Shown here in pieces: positions 37,569 through 47,532 of a DNA stretch of 64,000 nucleotides (positions are counted from its first letter, which is position 1; every line of letters starts with the position of its first letter). The position numbers and the translations under genes are program-made. The stretch is from Citrobacter freundii (lineage in GTDB: Bacteria > Pseudomonadota > Gammaproteobacteria > Enterobacterales > Enterobacteriaceae). The stretch spans positions 124,001-188,000 of the forward strand of contig NZ_JAALBX010000008.1 in assembly GCF_011077955.1 (NCBI RefSeq), in the 5' to 3' direction. The notes beneath the pieces are model-generated. The model saw only the letters and a list, made by a program, of their open reading frames with translations, was not told the DNA's origin and did not search any database.

Positions 37569-39068
37569 TTAATCCTCTAACGTCGCATATTTCATGATAT
37601 TTTCTTGAGTGGCCGTCGCGTTATCGAGCTCGCCGGTAATTCGGCCGCTGCGCATGACGACAATGCGATCGCACATACCGAGTATTTCCGGTAATTCGGA
37701 GGAAATCATGATGATGGATTTCCCCTTTGCCACCAGGCGATTCATTAATTCATAAATTTCTAGTTTTGCCCCCACATCAATACCGCGCGTGGGTTCGTCA
37801 AAAATTAAAATATCCGTATCTTTACATACCCAGCGGGCAATAATAATTTTCTGTTGATTGCCGCCGCTTAAATGCAGCGCGGGCTGTTGAAGATGCGGCG
37901 TTTTAATGCGTAATGCTTTGACTAATTGTTCACTGGTTTCCTGGCACTGTTTTTCTTTCACAATGCCTAAGGCGTCGGAATATTCAGGGTAATTGCCGAG
38001 CATAATATTAAGCTCGACCGATAATCCCAGCGCCAGCCCCTCTTTTTTACGATCTTCCGTTAAATAGCCAATGCCTTGTTCAATCGCCTGATGCACATCG
38101 GTAATCGAAATCGTTTTGCCGTTGAGTTTCACCTCGCCGCTGTCGATGGGATCTGCGCCGAACAGCGCACGGGCAAGTTCAGTACGTCCGGCGCCCATCA
38201 GGCCGGATAACCCCAGGATTTCGCCGCGATACAAGGTGAAGTTGATATCACGCAGTACCTCCGAACGATTAAGGTTTTTTACCTCTAGCACCTTGTCACG
38301 CCCGGTCAATGGCGGCCTGCGCGGATAGATATCGCCGAGTTTCCGGCCCACCATCATGGTGATGAGATCGCTGATTTGCACCGTTTCGTAATCGACGGTA
38401 TCGATGTACTGCCCGTCGCGCATCACCGTGGCGCGATCGGCAATCAACGCCAGCTCCTCCAGGCGATGCGAAATATAAACGATGCCGGTGCCTTGTTCTT
38501 TGAGCAAGCGAGTGACAGCGAACAAACTCTCGATTTCGCTCTCCGTCAGGGCGGCGGTCGGTTCATCCATGATTAAAATACGCGCATTAACTGAAATCGC
38601 TTTGGCAATTTCCACCATCTGCTGCTGCGCGACCGTTAAATCCGCTACGCGGGTTTCTGGTTTAATTTTTAAATTCAGCGTATCAAGAATGGCCTGCACT
38701 TTCTGACGCTGGGTTTTGACATCAAGTTGCCAGCGATTATTTTTGCAACACTCACGGCCGATAAAAATATTTTCTTCCACGGTTAAATCAGGAAATAAAT
38801 TAAATTCCTGATGGATAATAGTAATCCCCATCAGTTGGGCTTCCAGCGGACTGGAAAATTTCACCGGACGGCCTTCGAAAATAATTTCACCTTCGTCCGG
38901 TTGATAAACGCCGGACAAAATTTTCATCAGGGTGGATTTCCCGGCACCGTTTTCACCCAACAACGCATGGACTTCGCCACGGCGTAAAGTAAATCCCACA
39001 TTACTCAACGCCACCACGCCGGGGAAACGTTTAGTAATATTATTCATCGTTAAAAAATGTTCTGACAT
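37569..39068 (-). CDS. ABC sugar importer, tandem ATPase (RbsA-like)
   Basis: 499 residues, two fused ABC domains. The first has Walker A GENGAGKST (about 37-45), signature region LTVAQQQMVEIAKA and Walker B ILIMDEPTAAL. The second has a degenerate Walker A GLMGAGRTEL, a canonical signature LSGGNQQK and Walker B ILIFDEPTRGIDVGA. This asymmetry is normal for RbsA/AraG. It is the first gene of the minus-strand operon that runs through permease, binding protein, kinase, LacI-type regulator, fucA and fucO. AAGGGA precedes the start. Confidence 0.94.
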   Translation of the reverse strand: MSEHFLTMNNITKRFPGVVALSNVGFTLRRGEVHALLGENGAGKSTLMKILSGVYQPDEGEIIFEGRPVKFSSPLEAQLMGITIIHQEFNLFPDLTVEENIFIGRECCKNNRWQLDVKTQRQKVQAILDTLNLKIKPETRVADLTVAQQQMVEIAKAISVNARILIMDEPTAALTESEIESLFAVTRLLKEQGTGIVYISHRLEELALIADRATVMRDGQYIDTVDYETVQISDLITMMVGRKLGDIYPRRPPLTGRDKVLEVKNLNRSEVLRDINFTLYRGEILGLSGLMGAGRTELARALFGADPIDSGEVKLNGKTISITDVHQAIEQGIGYLTEDRKKEGLALGLSVELNIMLGNYPEYSDALGIVKEKQCQETSEQLVKALRIKTPHLQQPALHLSGGNQQKIIIARWVCKDTDILIFDEPTRGIDVGAKLEIYELMNRLVAKGKSIIMISSELPEILGMCDRIVVMRSGRITGELDNATATQENIMKYATLED

Positions 39069-39564
39069 GGCGTTTTCCCTTAATTGATCAGGTGTTCGCT
39101 GTCCGAGAAAGCGGGAAAGACAAATGCCGGTTCAGGAATAAAACACGAATGCGCAACGGCCTAAAAAAATAGCCGCATTGTGTATCCCAGGCATAAAGCC
39201 CGATTGACGTTAAATTTGCTGCGTCGACGTAGCAATTGCGTGTTTAACCGTATGCAAAGCGTGAATTTTCGACAAACACTTTGAACTCAAATTGTGACGC
39301 TGCGCAATGGTTATCCATTATCTGTATGATTTTTAAATTATTTAAAATTTCCATCTGGTTTTTGGCGCATCGGCGGAATAAATCATTATTTTCAGTCCGT
39401 GAAAACCATCACACTTCAACATAAAAACCATTGTCGATTTCGAAATTTCGTCTCTATGCTACTTCGAGTTAGCAATTTCACCTCCTTCTGGTCGTTTTCT
39501 GCTGTGAGTGGATGCAGCGGTGTGGGATCGACCTGGAAACGATCTAAAAATATGAGGAATTACA
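39069..39564. promoter_or_regulatory. Divergent control region of the fucose locus with a 20-bp palindrome and a CRP-like site
   Basis: This 496-bp region lies between the importer operon and fucI. TTGCTGCGTCGACGTAGCAA (39216-39235) is palindromic at 18 of 20 positions around GTCGAC, the form of a LacI-family operator. CGTGAAAACCATCACA (39398-39413) matches the CRP consensus TGTGA-N6-TCACA at 9 of 10 bases and lies about 150 bp before fucI. A smaller palindrome TTTCGAAA occurs near 39438-39445. The rest is A/T-rich with no gene. Confidence 0.6.
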
Positions 39565-41334
39565 ATGACTACCTTACCGAAGATCGGGATTCGCCCGGTA
39601 ATAGACGGCCGCAGAATGGGCGTGCGGGAATCGTTAGAACAGCAAACCATGGAGATGGCGAAAGCCACCGCGCAACTGCTGACTGAACAGTTGCGCCATC
39701 CCTGCGGCGCGACGGTAGAGTGTGTGATTGCCGACACCTGCATCGCAGGCATGAAGGAATCTGCCGCCTGTGAGCAGAAATTCAGTACGCAAAATGTCGG
39801 CTTAACCATCACGGTCACCCCGTGCTGGTGCTACGGCAGTGAAACCATTGATATGGACCCAATGCGCCCGAAAGCGATTTGGGGTTTTAACGGTACGGAG
39901 CGCCCTGGCGCGGTTTATCTGGCGGCGGCGCTCGCCGCGCACAACCAAAAAGGGCTGCCGGCGTTTTCGATTTACGGACAAGACGTGCAGGACGCGGGCG
40001 ATACCACCATCCCGGCGGACGTTGAGGAAAAACTGCTGCGCTTCGCACGTGCGGGCCTCGCCGTCGCCACCCTGAAAGGCAAAAGCTATTTGTCGCTGGG
40101 CGGCGTGTCGATGGGTATCGCCGGTTCGATTGTCGATCACGACTTTTTTGAATCCTACCTGGGGATGAAAGTACAGGCCGTCGATATGACCGAGCTGCGC
40201 CGTCGCATCGATCAGAAAATTTATGACGAGCAGGAGCTGGAACTGGCGGTGAGCTGGGCCGATAGCCACTTCCGCTTTGGCGAAGATAAAAACGCCGCCC
40301 AGTATCGCCGCGACGAACAGGCTAATCGGGCCATTTTGCGCGAAAGCCTGCTGATGGCTATCTGTATCCGCGACATGATGCAGGGGAACCCTAAGCTTGC
40401 GGAAATGGGGCGCGTGGAGGAGTCGCTTGGCTATAACGCTATCGCTGCCGGTTTCCAGGGGCAGCGTCACTGGACCGATCAATATCCGAATGGCGATACC
40501 GCCGAAGCACTGTTGAATAGCTCCTTTGACTGGAACGGCGTGCGCCAGCCTTATGTCGTGGCCACCGAAAACGATAGCCTGAATGGCGTGTCGATGCTGT
40601 TCGGTCATCTGCTCACCGGCACTGCGCAGGTGTTTGCCGATGTGCGCACCTACTGGTCTGCGGATGCGGTGGAGCGTGTCACCGGGCATAAACTGACCGG
40701 CCATGCGGCGCAGGGCATTATCCACCTTATCAACTCTGGTTCGGCGGCACTGGACGGTACGTGCCGCCAGCAGGATGAAAACGGCAAGCCGACCATGAAA
40801 CCGCACTGGCAAATCAGCCAGCAGGAAGCGGATGCCTGTCTTGCGGCAACGCAATGGTGTACGGCGGTGCATGAATACTTCCGGGGCGGCGGTTTCTCTT
40901 CACGATTCCTGACGGTGGGCGGCGTGCCCTTTACCCTGAGCCGCATCAATCTGGTGAAAGGCCTGGGGCCGGTATTGCAGATTGCCGAAGGCTGGAGCGT
41001 TGAGCTGCCCGAGGCGGTTCACGAGACGCTTGATAAGCGCACCGACTCTTCCTGGCCCACCACGTGGTTTGCGCCACGCGTGACCGGGCAAGGACCTTTT
41101 CGCGACGTGTATTCAGTGATGGCGAACTGGGGGGCGAACCACGGCGTGCTGACGGTTGGCCATGTGGGGGCGGATTTGATTACCCTCGCCGCGATGCTGC
41201 GCATTCCGGTCTGTATGCATAACGTTGAGGACGAGGCGATTTATCGCCCCACCGCGTGGGCGGCGCACGGCATGGACAGCGAAGGCCAGGACTATCGCGC
41301 CTGCCAGAACTACGGCCCTTTATATAAACGCTAA
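39565..41334 (+). CDS. fucI: L-fucose isomerase (also acts on D-arabinose)
   Basis: 589 residues. Mn2+-dependent ketol isomerase converting L-fucose to L-fuculose and, in the family, D-arabinose to D-ribulose. Seen: [20 protein letters not shown] at the N-terminus, [32 protein letters not shown], the metal-ligand stretch [19 protein letters not shown] (Glu and Asp) and the late histidine in [15 protein letters not shown]. Ribosome site GAGGAA. It starts the plus-strand fucIKU operon; in E. coli fucP precedes it, but that gene is absent here and an ABC importer is encoded divergently. Confidence 0.97.
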   Translation: MTTLPKIGIRPVIDGRRMGVRESLEQQTMEMAKATAQLLTEQLRHPCGATVECVIADTCIAGMKESAACEQKFSTQNVGLTITVTPCWCYGSETIDMDPMRPKAIWGFNGTERPGAVYLAAALAAHNQKGLPAFSIYGQDVQDAGDTTIPADVEEKLLRFARAGLAVATLKGKSYLSLGGVSMGIAGSIVDHDFFESYLGMKVQAVDMTELRRRIDQKIYDEQELELAVSWADSHFRFGEDKNAAQYRRDEQANRAILRESLLMAICIRDMMQGNPKLAEMGRVEESLGYNAIAAGFQGQRHWTDQYPNGDTAEALLNSSFDWNGVRQPYVVATENDSLNGVSMLFGHLLTGTAQVFADVRTYWSADAVERVTGHKLTGHAAQGIIHLINSGSAALDGTCRQQDENGKPTMKPHWQISQQEADACLAATQWCTAVHEYFRGGGFSSRFLTVGGVPFTLSRINLVKGLGPVLQIAEGWSVELPEAVHETLDKRTDSSWPTTWFAPRVTGQGPFRDVYSVMANWGANHGVLTVGHVGADLITLAAMLRIPVCMHNVEDEAIYRPTAWAAHGMDSEGQDYRACQNYGPLYKR

Positions 41335-41344
41335 CGAAAAACGG

Positions 41345-41369
41345 GGCAGCCTTAAGGCTGCCTCTTTTT
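41345..41369 (+). terminator. Intra-operon hairpin between fucI and fucK
   Basis: A perfect 18-bp palindrome GGCAGCCTT/AAGGCTGCC (41345-41362) followed by TCTTTTTC resembles a rho-independent terminator just before fucK. It probably reduces read-through, giving less kinase than isomerase. Confidence 0.6.
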
Positions 41370-41383
41370 CAGGAGGGGTGATT

Positions 41384-42823
41384 ATGCAAGACGCGGTTCT
41401 GGTGCTCGACTGTGGCGCCACCAACGTGCGGGCGATAGCGGTGGACAGCCAGGGGCGCATCCTGGCGAAGGCCGCTGTCGCCAATGCAAGCGAGCAGGCG
41501 GCGGAAAATCCCGCCTGGCATAACTGGTCGCTCGATCAGATCCTCAAGCGGTTCCAGCAATGTTGCCATCAGATCGCGCCGCAACTGGCAGGATTACGTA
41601 TACGCGCCATGACCGTGACGACATTTGGCGTGGACGGCGCGTTGACCGATGATAAAGGCGAGCTGCTCTATCCGATTATTAGCTGGAAATGCCCGCGCAC
41701 CGTAGCGGTGATGAACGATATTGCGCGCGTCATTGACCCGCATACGCTGCAACAGATTTCCGGTATTGGGCAGTTTAGTTTTAATACGCTCTATAAACTG
41801 CTGTGGCTGAAAGAACACCAGCCGCAGGCACTCGAAAACGCCCATGCCTGGCTGTTTATTTCTTCTCTGATTAATCAGCGCCTGACCGGCGAATTCACCA
41901 CCGATCGCACCATGGCGGGCACCAGCCAACTGATGGATCTGCAAACCGGCGCGTTTAGCGACACGATTTTACAGCGGGCGGGCATTCCGGCCCGGCTTTT
42001 TCCGCGTCTGGTGTCGCCCGGTGAAGTGGTGGGCGAATTGCGCCAGCAGATGGCGCGTTTTCTCGGCATAACGCCGGGAATTCCCGTTATCTCCGCAGGG
42101 CATGACACCCAGTTTGCCCTGTTCGGCTCAGGCGCCGGGCTTGCCGAGCCGGTGCTGTCGTCCGGCACCTGGGAAATTCTGATGGTGCGCAGCGCGCATA
42201 TTAATACCGCGTTGCTCTCGCAATACCCTGGCGCAACCTGTGAACTCGACAGCCACCCGGCCTGCTTTAACCCCGGTTTGCAATGGCTGGCGTCAGGGGT
42301 ACTTGAGTGGATCCGCAAAACCTGGTGGCCGCACGAGGAGGGCGCTGCGGCCTATCAGCAGATGATGGCGGAAGCCGCGCGGTTGCCGCCTGGCGCGCAG
42401 GGTGTGACCATGCAGGGCAATTTTCTGGAAGGCACTGATTCCGGCTGGCGCGGCGTGACGTTAAACACCACGCGCGGTCACTTTTACCGGGCGGCGCTTG
42501 AGAATCTGACGGGGCAGTTGCAACGCAATTTGCAAATCCTGGAAACCCTCGGTGGATTTAGCGCCAGCGAACTATTGCTGGTGGGCGGCGGCAGCCGCAA
42601 TACGCTGTGGAATCAAATGAAAGCCGATATGCTCGGCATGCCCGTCAAAATACTCAGCGAGGCGGAAACCACGGTAGTAGGAGCGGCGCTCTACGCCTGG
42701 GCGGGCTGCGGTGCGTTTGCCAGCCCCGATGCGGCACGGGCAAGCGTTGAATGGCAGTATCGCTATCTCTACCCCGGCGAGCAGTGCGAGCGCTGGAAAA
42801 CCCTAAGGAGTGAAACATGTTAA
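41384..42823 (+). CDS. fucK: L-fuculokinase
   Basis: 479 residues from the ATG at 41384 (AGGAGGGG upstream). FGGY-family kinase that makes L-fuculose-1-phosphate (and D-ribulose-1-P). Strong match along the length to Fuc[94 protein letters not shown] and [20 protein letters not shown]. The stop overlaps fucU by 7 bp. Upstream in-frame codons lie inside fucI and are rejected. Confidence 0.96.
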   Translation: MQDAVLVLDCGATNVRAIAVDSQGRILAKAAVANASEQAAENPAWHNWSLDQILKRFQQCCHQIAPQLAGLRIRAMTVTTFGVDGALTDDKGELLYPIISWKCPRTVAVMNDIARVIDPHTLQQISGIGQFSFNTLYKLLWLKEHQPQALENAHAWLFISSLINQRLTGEFTTDRTMAGTSQLMDLQTGAFSDTILQRAGIPARLFPRLVSPGEVVGELRQQMARFLGITPGIPVISAGHDTQFALFGSGAGLAEPVLSSGTWEILMVRSAHINTALLSQYPGATCELDSHPACFNPGLQWLASGVLEWIRKTWWPHEEGAAAYQQMMAEAARLPPGAQGVTMQGNFLEGTDSGWRGVTLNTTRGHFYRAALENLTGQLQRNLQILETLGGFSASELLLVGGGSRNTLWNQMKADMLGMPVKILSEAETTVVGAALYAWAGCGAFASPDAARASVEWQYRYLYPGEQCERWKTLRSETC

Positions 42824-43245
42824 AGACCGTGTCGCCGTTAATCTCCCCGGACCTGCTAAAAGTGCTGGCGGAAATGGGCCATGGCGATGAGATTATTTTT
42901 GCCGATGCGCATTTCCCGGCGCACAGCCTTGGACCGCAAACCCTGCGTGCCGATGGCTCGACCGTGAGTGAATTGCTGGCCGCTGTGATCCCGTTGTTTG
43001 AACTCGACAGCTACGCGCCGCCGCTGGTGATGATGGCGCCCGCAGGCGGCGATGAACTCGATCCTGCCGTTGAGGCCCGTTACCGTGAGGCATTATTTAA
43101 CGGCACGCCGAGGCCTGCTATTGAACGAATTGAGCGCTATGCTTTTTATGAGCGGGCCCGCCAGGCGTATGCCATTGTCATGACTCGCGAATGCGCGAAG
43201 TACGGCAATATCCTGCTGAAAAAAGGCGTGACCCCGCAGCCCTAA
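42817..43245 (+). CDS. fucU: L-fucose mutarotase
   Basis: 142 residues. RbsD/FucU-family mutarotase that interconverts alpha- and beta-L-fucose for FucI. Signature: [20 protein letters not shown], then [20 protein letters not shown] and the C-terminal [16 protein letters not shown]. It closes the fucIKU unit; a 9-bp stem hairpin CTGCGCCAG/CTGGCGCAG follows at 43270-43291. A second paralogue is encoded at 58072-58497. Confidence 0.95.
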   Translation: MLKTVSPLISPDLLKVLAEMGHGDEIIFADAHFPAHSLGPQTLRADGSTVSELLAAVIPLFELDSYAPPLVMMAPAGGDELDPAVEARYREALFNGTPRPAIERIERYAFYERARQAYAIVMTRECAKYGNILLKKGVTPQP

Positions 43246-43269
43246 GCCTCGCCAGAACTGACCTGCCAC

Positions 43270-43291
43270 CTGCGCCAGTGCCCTGGCGCAG
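43270..43291 (+). terminator. Hairpin after fucU
   Basis: A perfect 9-bp stem CTGCGCCAG (43270-43278) / CTGGCGCAG (43283-43291) with loop TGCC. No U-run follows, so termination strength is uncertain. Confidence 0.5.
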
Positions 43292-43308
43292 CATACATCA
43301 TGAATACA

Positions 43309-43352
43309 GTCAAAAAGACTATTTATGGTTATAATGACAGTGTCATTATGAC
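43309..43352 (+). promoter_or_regulatory. Three NorR-like GT-N7-AC sites upstream of the yeaR-like gene
   Basis: GTCAAAAAGAC (43309-43319), GTTATAATGAC (43328-43338) and GTCATTATGAC (43342-43352) each fit GT-N7-AC. The last two form the perfect 19-bp palindrome ATAATGACAGTGTCATTAT (43331-43349), which is flanked on both sides by GACTATTTAT (43318-43327 and 43350-43359). Their distance to the -24 element (56-100 bp) mirrors that at norV. Confidence 0.65.
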
Positions 43353-43406
43353 TATTTATTCTTGTGGTTTAATAAATAACTCATTGATTTTAAGTGTTTT
43401 AAATCT

Positions 43407-43422
43407 TGGCATGGATAGTGCA
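43407..43422 (+). promoter_or_regulatory. Sigma-54 promoter of the yeaR-ygbA unit
   Basis: TTGGCATGGATAGTGCAA has GG (43408-43409), N10 and GC (43420-43421). The start codon lies 38 bp downstream. With the GT-N7-AC sites above, this looks like a NorR-driven promoter. Confidence 0.7.
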
Positions 43423-43459
43423 AAACGTAGTTTACCTCCCTGACGTTTAAGGAAAAACT

Positions 43460-43819
43460 ATGATTTATCGTATTCCTGCCAACTATAAACACACCCGCTC
43501 GACTGCGTTTTTTGACAGCGCCACGGTGCCACAGGCGTTATTGACCCATCACAACACCAAAAAAGATGTCTATGGTCGCCTTTCTGTTATGCGTGGCGCG
43601 GTAAAATACCTGGGATTTAAAAATGAGCACGAAAAAAATCCCGAGATTGAGCTTATTATTAATGAAGGGCAATTTGGCGTCAGCCCTCCCGAGTACTGGC
43701 ATCGTATTGAACTCTTGACGCCTGATACCTATTTTAACATCGACTTTTTCGCCGCACCGGATGCTGAGCTTGATGGCAAAGGGTTCGGTCAGGTGGTGCA
43801 GACCGCTCCTCGCACCTGA
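43460..43819 (+). CDS. yeaR: DUF1971 protein, YeaR-like (nitrosative stress associated)
   Basis: 119 residues. Single cupin-like DUF1971/TehB-like domain close to E. coli YeaR: IPANYKHTRSTAFFD, then YGRLSVMRGAVKYLGFKNEH, NEGQFGVSPPEYWHRIEL and DTYFNIDFFAAPD. E. coli yeaR-yoaG is induced by nitrate and NO through NarL and NsrR; the molecular function is not known. Here the gene pairs with a YgbA-like gene 33 bp downstream, and the promoter looks sigma-54/NorR dependent. Ribosome site AAGGAAAA. Family assignment is firm, role is inference. Confidence 0.85.
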   Translation: MIYRIPANYKHTRSTAFFDSATVPQALLTHHNTKKDVYGRLSVMRGAVKYLGFKNEHEKNPEIELIINEGQFGVSPPEYWHRIELLTPDTYFNIDFFAAPDAELDGKGFGQVVQTAPRT

Positions 43820-43852
43820 CAGGCACAAGGCGCTGGCATACAGGAGAACACG

Positions 43853-44191
43853 ATGGGCGCGCGACTTGACCGTGAAAAGCAAACCATCAAAAAAATGATT
43901 GCGCTGTACCAGCGTAAAAGCCCGCAAGCGCTGGCTGAGCCTGCCCATTATCAGGCGCTTTATGAATACGCCATGAAGCGCCTCGATAAATGCGTCTTTG
44001 GTGAGAATAAACCCGCCTGTCGCCAGTGTCCTGTCCACTGTTATCAACCCGCCAAACGTGAAGAGATGAGGCAGATTATGCGTTGGGCCGGGCCGAAAAT
44101 GTTATGGCGGCATCCGATATTAACCGTCCGTCATTTGATTGACGATCGCGCGCCAGTGCCCGAACTTCCCGAGAAGTATCGGAAAAAATAA
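43853..44191 (+). CDS. ygbA: YgbA-like nitrous oxide-stimulated promoter family protein
   Basis: 112 residues, basic, no membrane segments. Matches the family called 'nitrous oxide-stimulated promoter' (E. coli YgbA): REKQTIKKMIALYQRKSP, then four clustered cysteines in CVFGENKPACRQCPVHCYQP, followed by KREEMRQIMRWAGPKMLWRH and the C-terminal PELPEKYRKK. The Cys-rich stretch could bind a metal or Fe-S cluster. In E. coli ygbA belongs to the NsrR NO-response regulon. Here it is second in an operon with a YeaR-like gene. Confidence 0.87.
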   Translation: MGARLDREKQTIKKMIALYQRKSPQALAEPAHYQALYEYAMKRLDKCVFGENKPACRQCPVHCYQPAKREEMRQIMRWAGPKMLWRHPILTVRHLIDDRAPVPELPEKYRKK

Positions 44192-44499
44192 CAAGCATTG
44201 GCTGTGCGTAAGCGTATTGCGTAGGCATAACGCGGTTTGCCATCAGGACAGGTTGCCTGAAGCAATAGCCAAAAACTTGCCAATGTCCGTTGCTGCGCGT
44301 TTATAACCAACGTTTTTTTGCGCGGTTACGTAGCGCGAAAATATATCCCACAATGATTTCGGGTAATAAATTCCTTCGGGCAATGTTAAAAATATAAATA
44401 CGCTTGATAGCCAGTCTGTAAATTGTGGATTTAATCACGGATAAATTTTTAAAGTTGTCTATCTTTATGGTTCCTTTAAACCAGACAGAGGACGATGTA
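44192..44499 (+). promoter_or_regulatory. tna promoter region with a CRP-like site
   Basis: The first 230 bp show no gene or convincing terminator. TGTGGATTTAATCACG (44424-44439) fits the CRP consensus TGTGA-N6-TCACA at 8 of 10 bases. TATCTT (44460-44465) is a reasonable -10, which would place the CRP site near -41. AGAGGA (44487-44492) is the ribosome site of the tnaC leader. Catabolite control of tna is known in E. coli; the exact start site here is inferred. Confidence 0.6.
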
Positions 44500-44595
44500 A
44501 TGAAGCACAACGCGTGTTATCGCCTCATAGCGAAAGGTGGGCTAAACGCCTGGTATAATCTCGATCCGCGCATCTCTAACGATTTCCCCCGTTAA
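44500..44595 (+). CDS. tnaC: Tryptophanase leader peptide TnaC
   Basis: A 31-codon gene with AGAGGA seven bases before the ATG. Its C-terminal half reads AWYNLDPRISNDFPR, matching the E. coli TnaC core W-F-N-I-D-x-x-I-x-x-x-x-P: the key residues are W18, N20, D22, I25 and P30, with the same 12-residue Trp-to-Pro spacing. In E. coli tryptophan stalls the ribosome at the final proline codon and blocks Rho from stopping transcription into tnaA. Here one Arg codon follows the Pro before TAA, as in variants where the stop is not directly adjacent. The 121 bp to tnaA contain C-rich stretches suitable for Rho. Confidence 0.85.
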   Translation: MKHNACYRLIAKGGLNAWYNLDPRISNDFPR

Positions 44596-44617
44596 TTCTC
44601 CAGTTTTTCCCTGATAA

Positions 44618-46105
<1,488 letters not shown>

Positions 46106-46182
46106 TATCACCGGGCGCGCCCGCAACAGGTGCGCCTTACATTTGTTCCCAGGATAAATTAATACACGCCTGCCTTTAACTG

Positions 46183-46205
46183 CCTCAGGGTATATCACCC
46201 TGAGG
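46183..46205 (+). other. Hairpin between tnaA and the permease gene
   Basis: A perfect 9-bp stem CCTCAGGGT (46183-46191) / ACCCTGAGG (46197-46205) with loop ATATC, 47 bp before the permease start. It lacks a strong T-run and may tune read-through or mRNA stability. Confidence 0.5.
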
Positions 46206-46251
46206 TAGCTTTAACGGTGCCGTGTATTTAGCCTCGCGAGGAAAACGCAAT

Positions 46252-47496
46252 ATGGCTACCTTATCGGTTACAAATAGTACGCCGTCATTAATTGGCGGAG
46301 CCATGATTATTGGTGGAACCATTATCGGCGCAGGTATGTTTTCTTTACCGGTGGTGATGTCCGGCGCCTGGTTTTTTTGGTCATTATTAGCCTTAATTTT
46401 TACCTGGTTTTGTATGCTGCATTCAGGGCTTATGATCCTGGAGGCGAATCTTAATTATCATATCGGGGCGAGTTTCGACACGATTACAAAAGATCTGCTG
46501 GGCAAATACTGGAATATTATTAACGGTGTTACCGTTGCGTTTGTCCTCTATATATTAACCTACGCCTATATCTCCGCCAGCGGTTCGGTTATTCATCACA
46601 CCTTCTCCCAAATGAATATGACATTCCCGGCACGGTTGGGCGGATTATTATTTGCTGTGGCGGTCGCTTTTATTGTCTGGCTCAGCACCCGGGCGGTGAG
46701 TCGTATGACGACCATTGTGCTGGGGGCGAAAATCCTCACCTTTTTTATGACCTTCGGCGGCCTGCTGTGGCACGTAGAGCCTGCGATACTGCTCAATAAA
46801 GCGGAGGTTGCGCCGCAGTATTTGCCGTATGTGCTGATGACTTTGCCGTTCTGCCTGGCGTCGTTCGGTTATCACGGCAACGTCCCAAGTCTGATGAAAT
46901 ATTACGGCAAAGACCCGCTAACTATCCGCCGCTGCCTGTTAATGGGCACCCTGATGGCGCTGGTGCTGTATATCATCTGGCTGGTGGGGACAATGGGCAA
47001 TATTCCCCGTCCGGCATTTATTGCCATCGCCGAGAAGGGCGGCAATATTGATGTGCTGGTGCAAACCCTGAGCGGCCTGCTGAATAGCTCCACGCTGGAT
47101 CTGTTATTAACGGTATTCTCAAACTTCGCGGTCGCCAGCTCATTTTTGGGCGTCACCCTAGGATTGTTTGATTACCTGGCTGACTTGTTTAAATTTGACG
47201 ACAGTCGTCACGGGCGTTTTAAAACGGCGCTGGTCACCTTTTTGCCACCCATTACCGGCGGGCTAATCTGGCCCAACGGGTTTATTTACGCAATAGGTTT
47301 TGCCGGACTGGCGGCCACGGTATGGGCGGCGATTGTGCCGGCGCTGTTAGCGCGCGCTTCCCGTGCGCGTTTTGGCAGCCCACGCTACCGGGTGTGGGGC
47401 GGCAACGCCATGATTGCGCTGATCCTGTTTTTCGGGGCGGCCAACGCGCTTATTCATATTTTGTTCAGTATGAAGTTATTGCCGGTTTATCAGTAA
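46252..47496 (+). CDS. mtr: Tryptophan-specific permease, Mtr type (HAAAP family)
   Basis: 414 residues from the ATG at 46252, the length of E. coli Mtr. Eleven or so membrane helices; family sequence [77 protein letters not shown] and [20 protein letters not shown]. It occupies the position of tnaB behind tnaA, but the sequence is clearly closer to the high-affinity permease Mtr than to TnaB. It supplies tryptophan for TnaA. A terminator follows. Confidence 0.92.
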   Translation: MATLSVTNSTPSLIGGAMIIGGTIIGAGMFSLPVVMSGAWFFWSLLALIFTWFCMLHSGLMILEANLNYHIGASFDTITKDLLGKYWNIINGVTVAFVLYILTYAYISASGSVIHHTFSQMNMTFPARLGGLLFAVAVAFIVWLSTRAVSRMTTIVLGAKILTFFMTFGGLLWHVEPAILLNKAEVAPQYLPYVLMTLPFCLASFGYHGNVPSLMKYYGKDPLTIRRCLLMGTLMALVLYIIWLVGTMGNIPRPAFIAIAEKGGNIDVLVQTLSGLLNSSTLDLLLTVFSNFAVASSFLGVTLGLFDYLADLFKFDDSRHGRFKTALVTFLPPITGGLIWPNGFIYAIGFAGLAATVWAAIVPALLARASRARFGSPRYRVWGGNAMIALILFFGAANALIHILFSMKLLPVYQ

Positions 47497-47504
47497 AACG
47501 AAAG

Positions 47505-47528
47505 GGCCTGAGCGTGACGGCTCAGGCC
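47505..47528. terminator. Terminator between the tna operon and the epimerase gene
   Basis: A 9-bp perfect stem GGCCTGAGC (47505-47513) / GCTCAGGCC (47520-47528) with loop GTGACG lies between convergent genes. Confidence 0.75.
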
Positions 47529-47532
47529 TGAC

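Noticed and set aside
39802-40872. Antisense reading frame opposite fucI (356 codons)
   Set aside because: Shadow of a certain gene with no ribosome site or family match.
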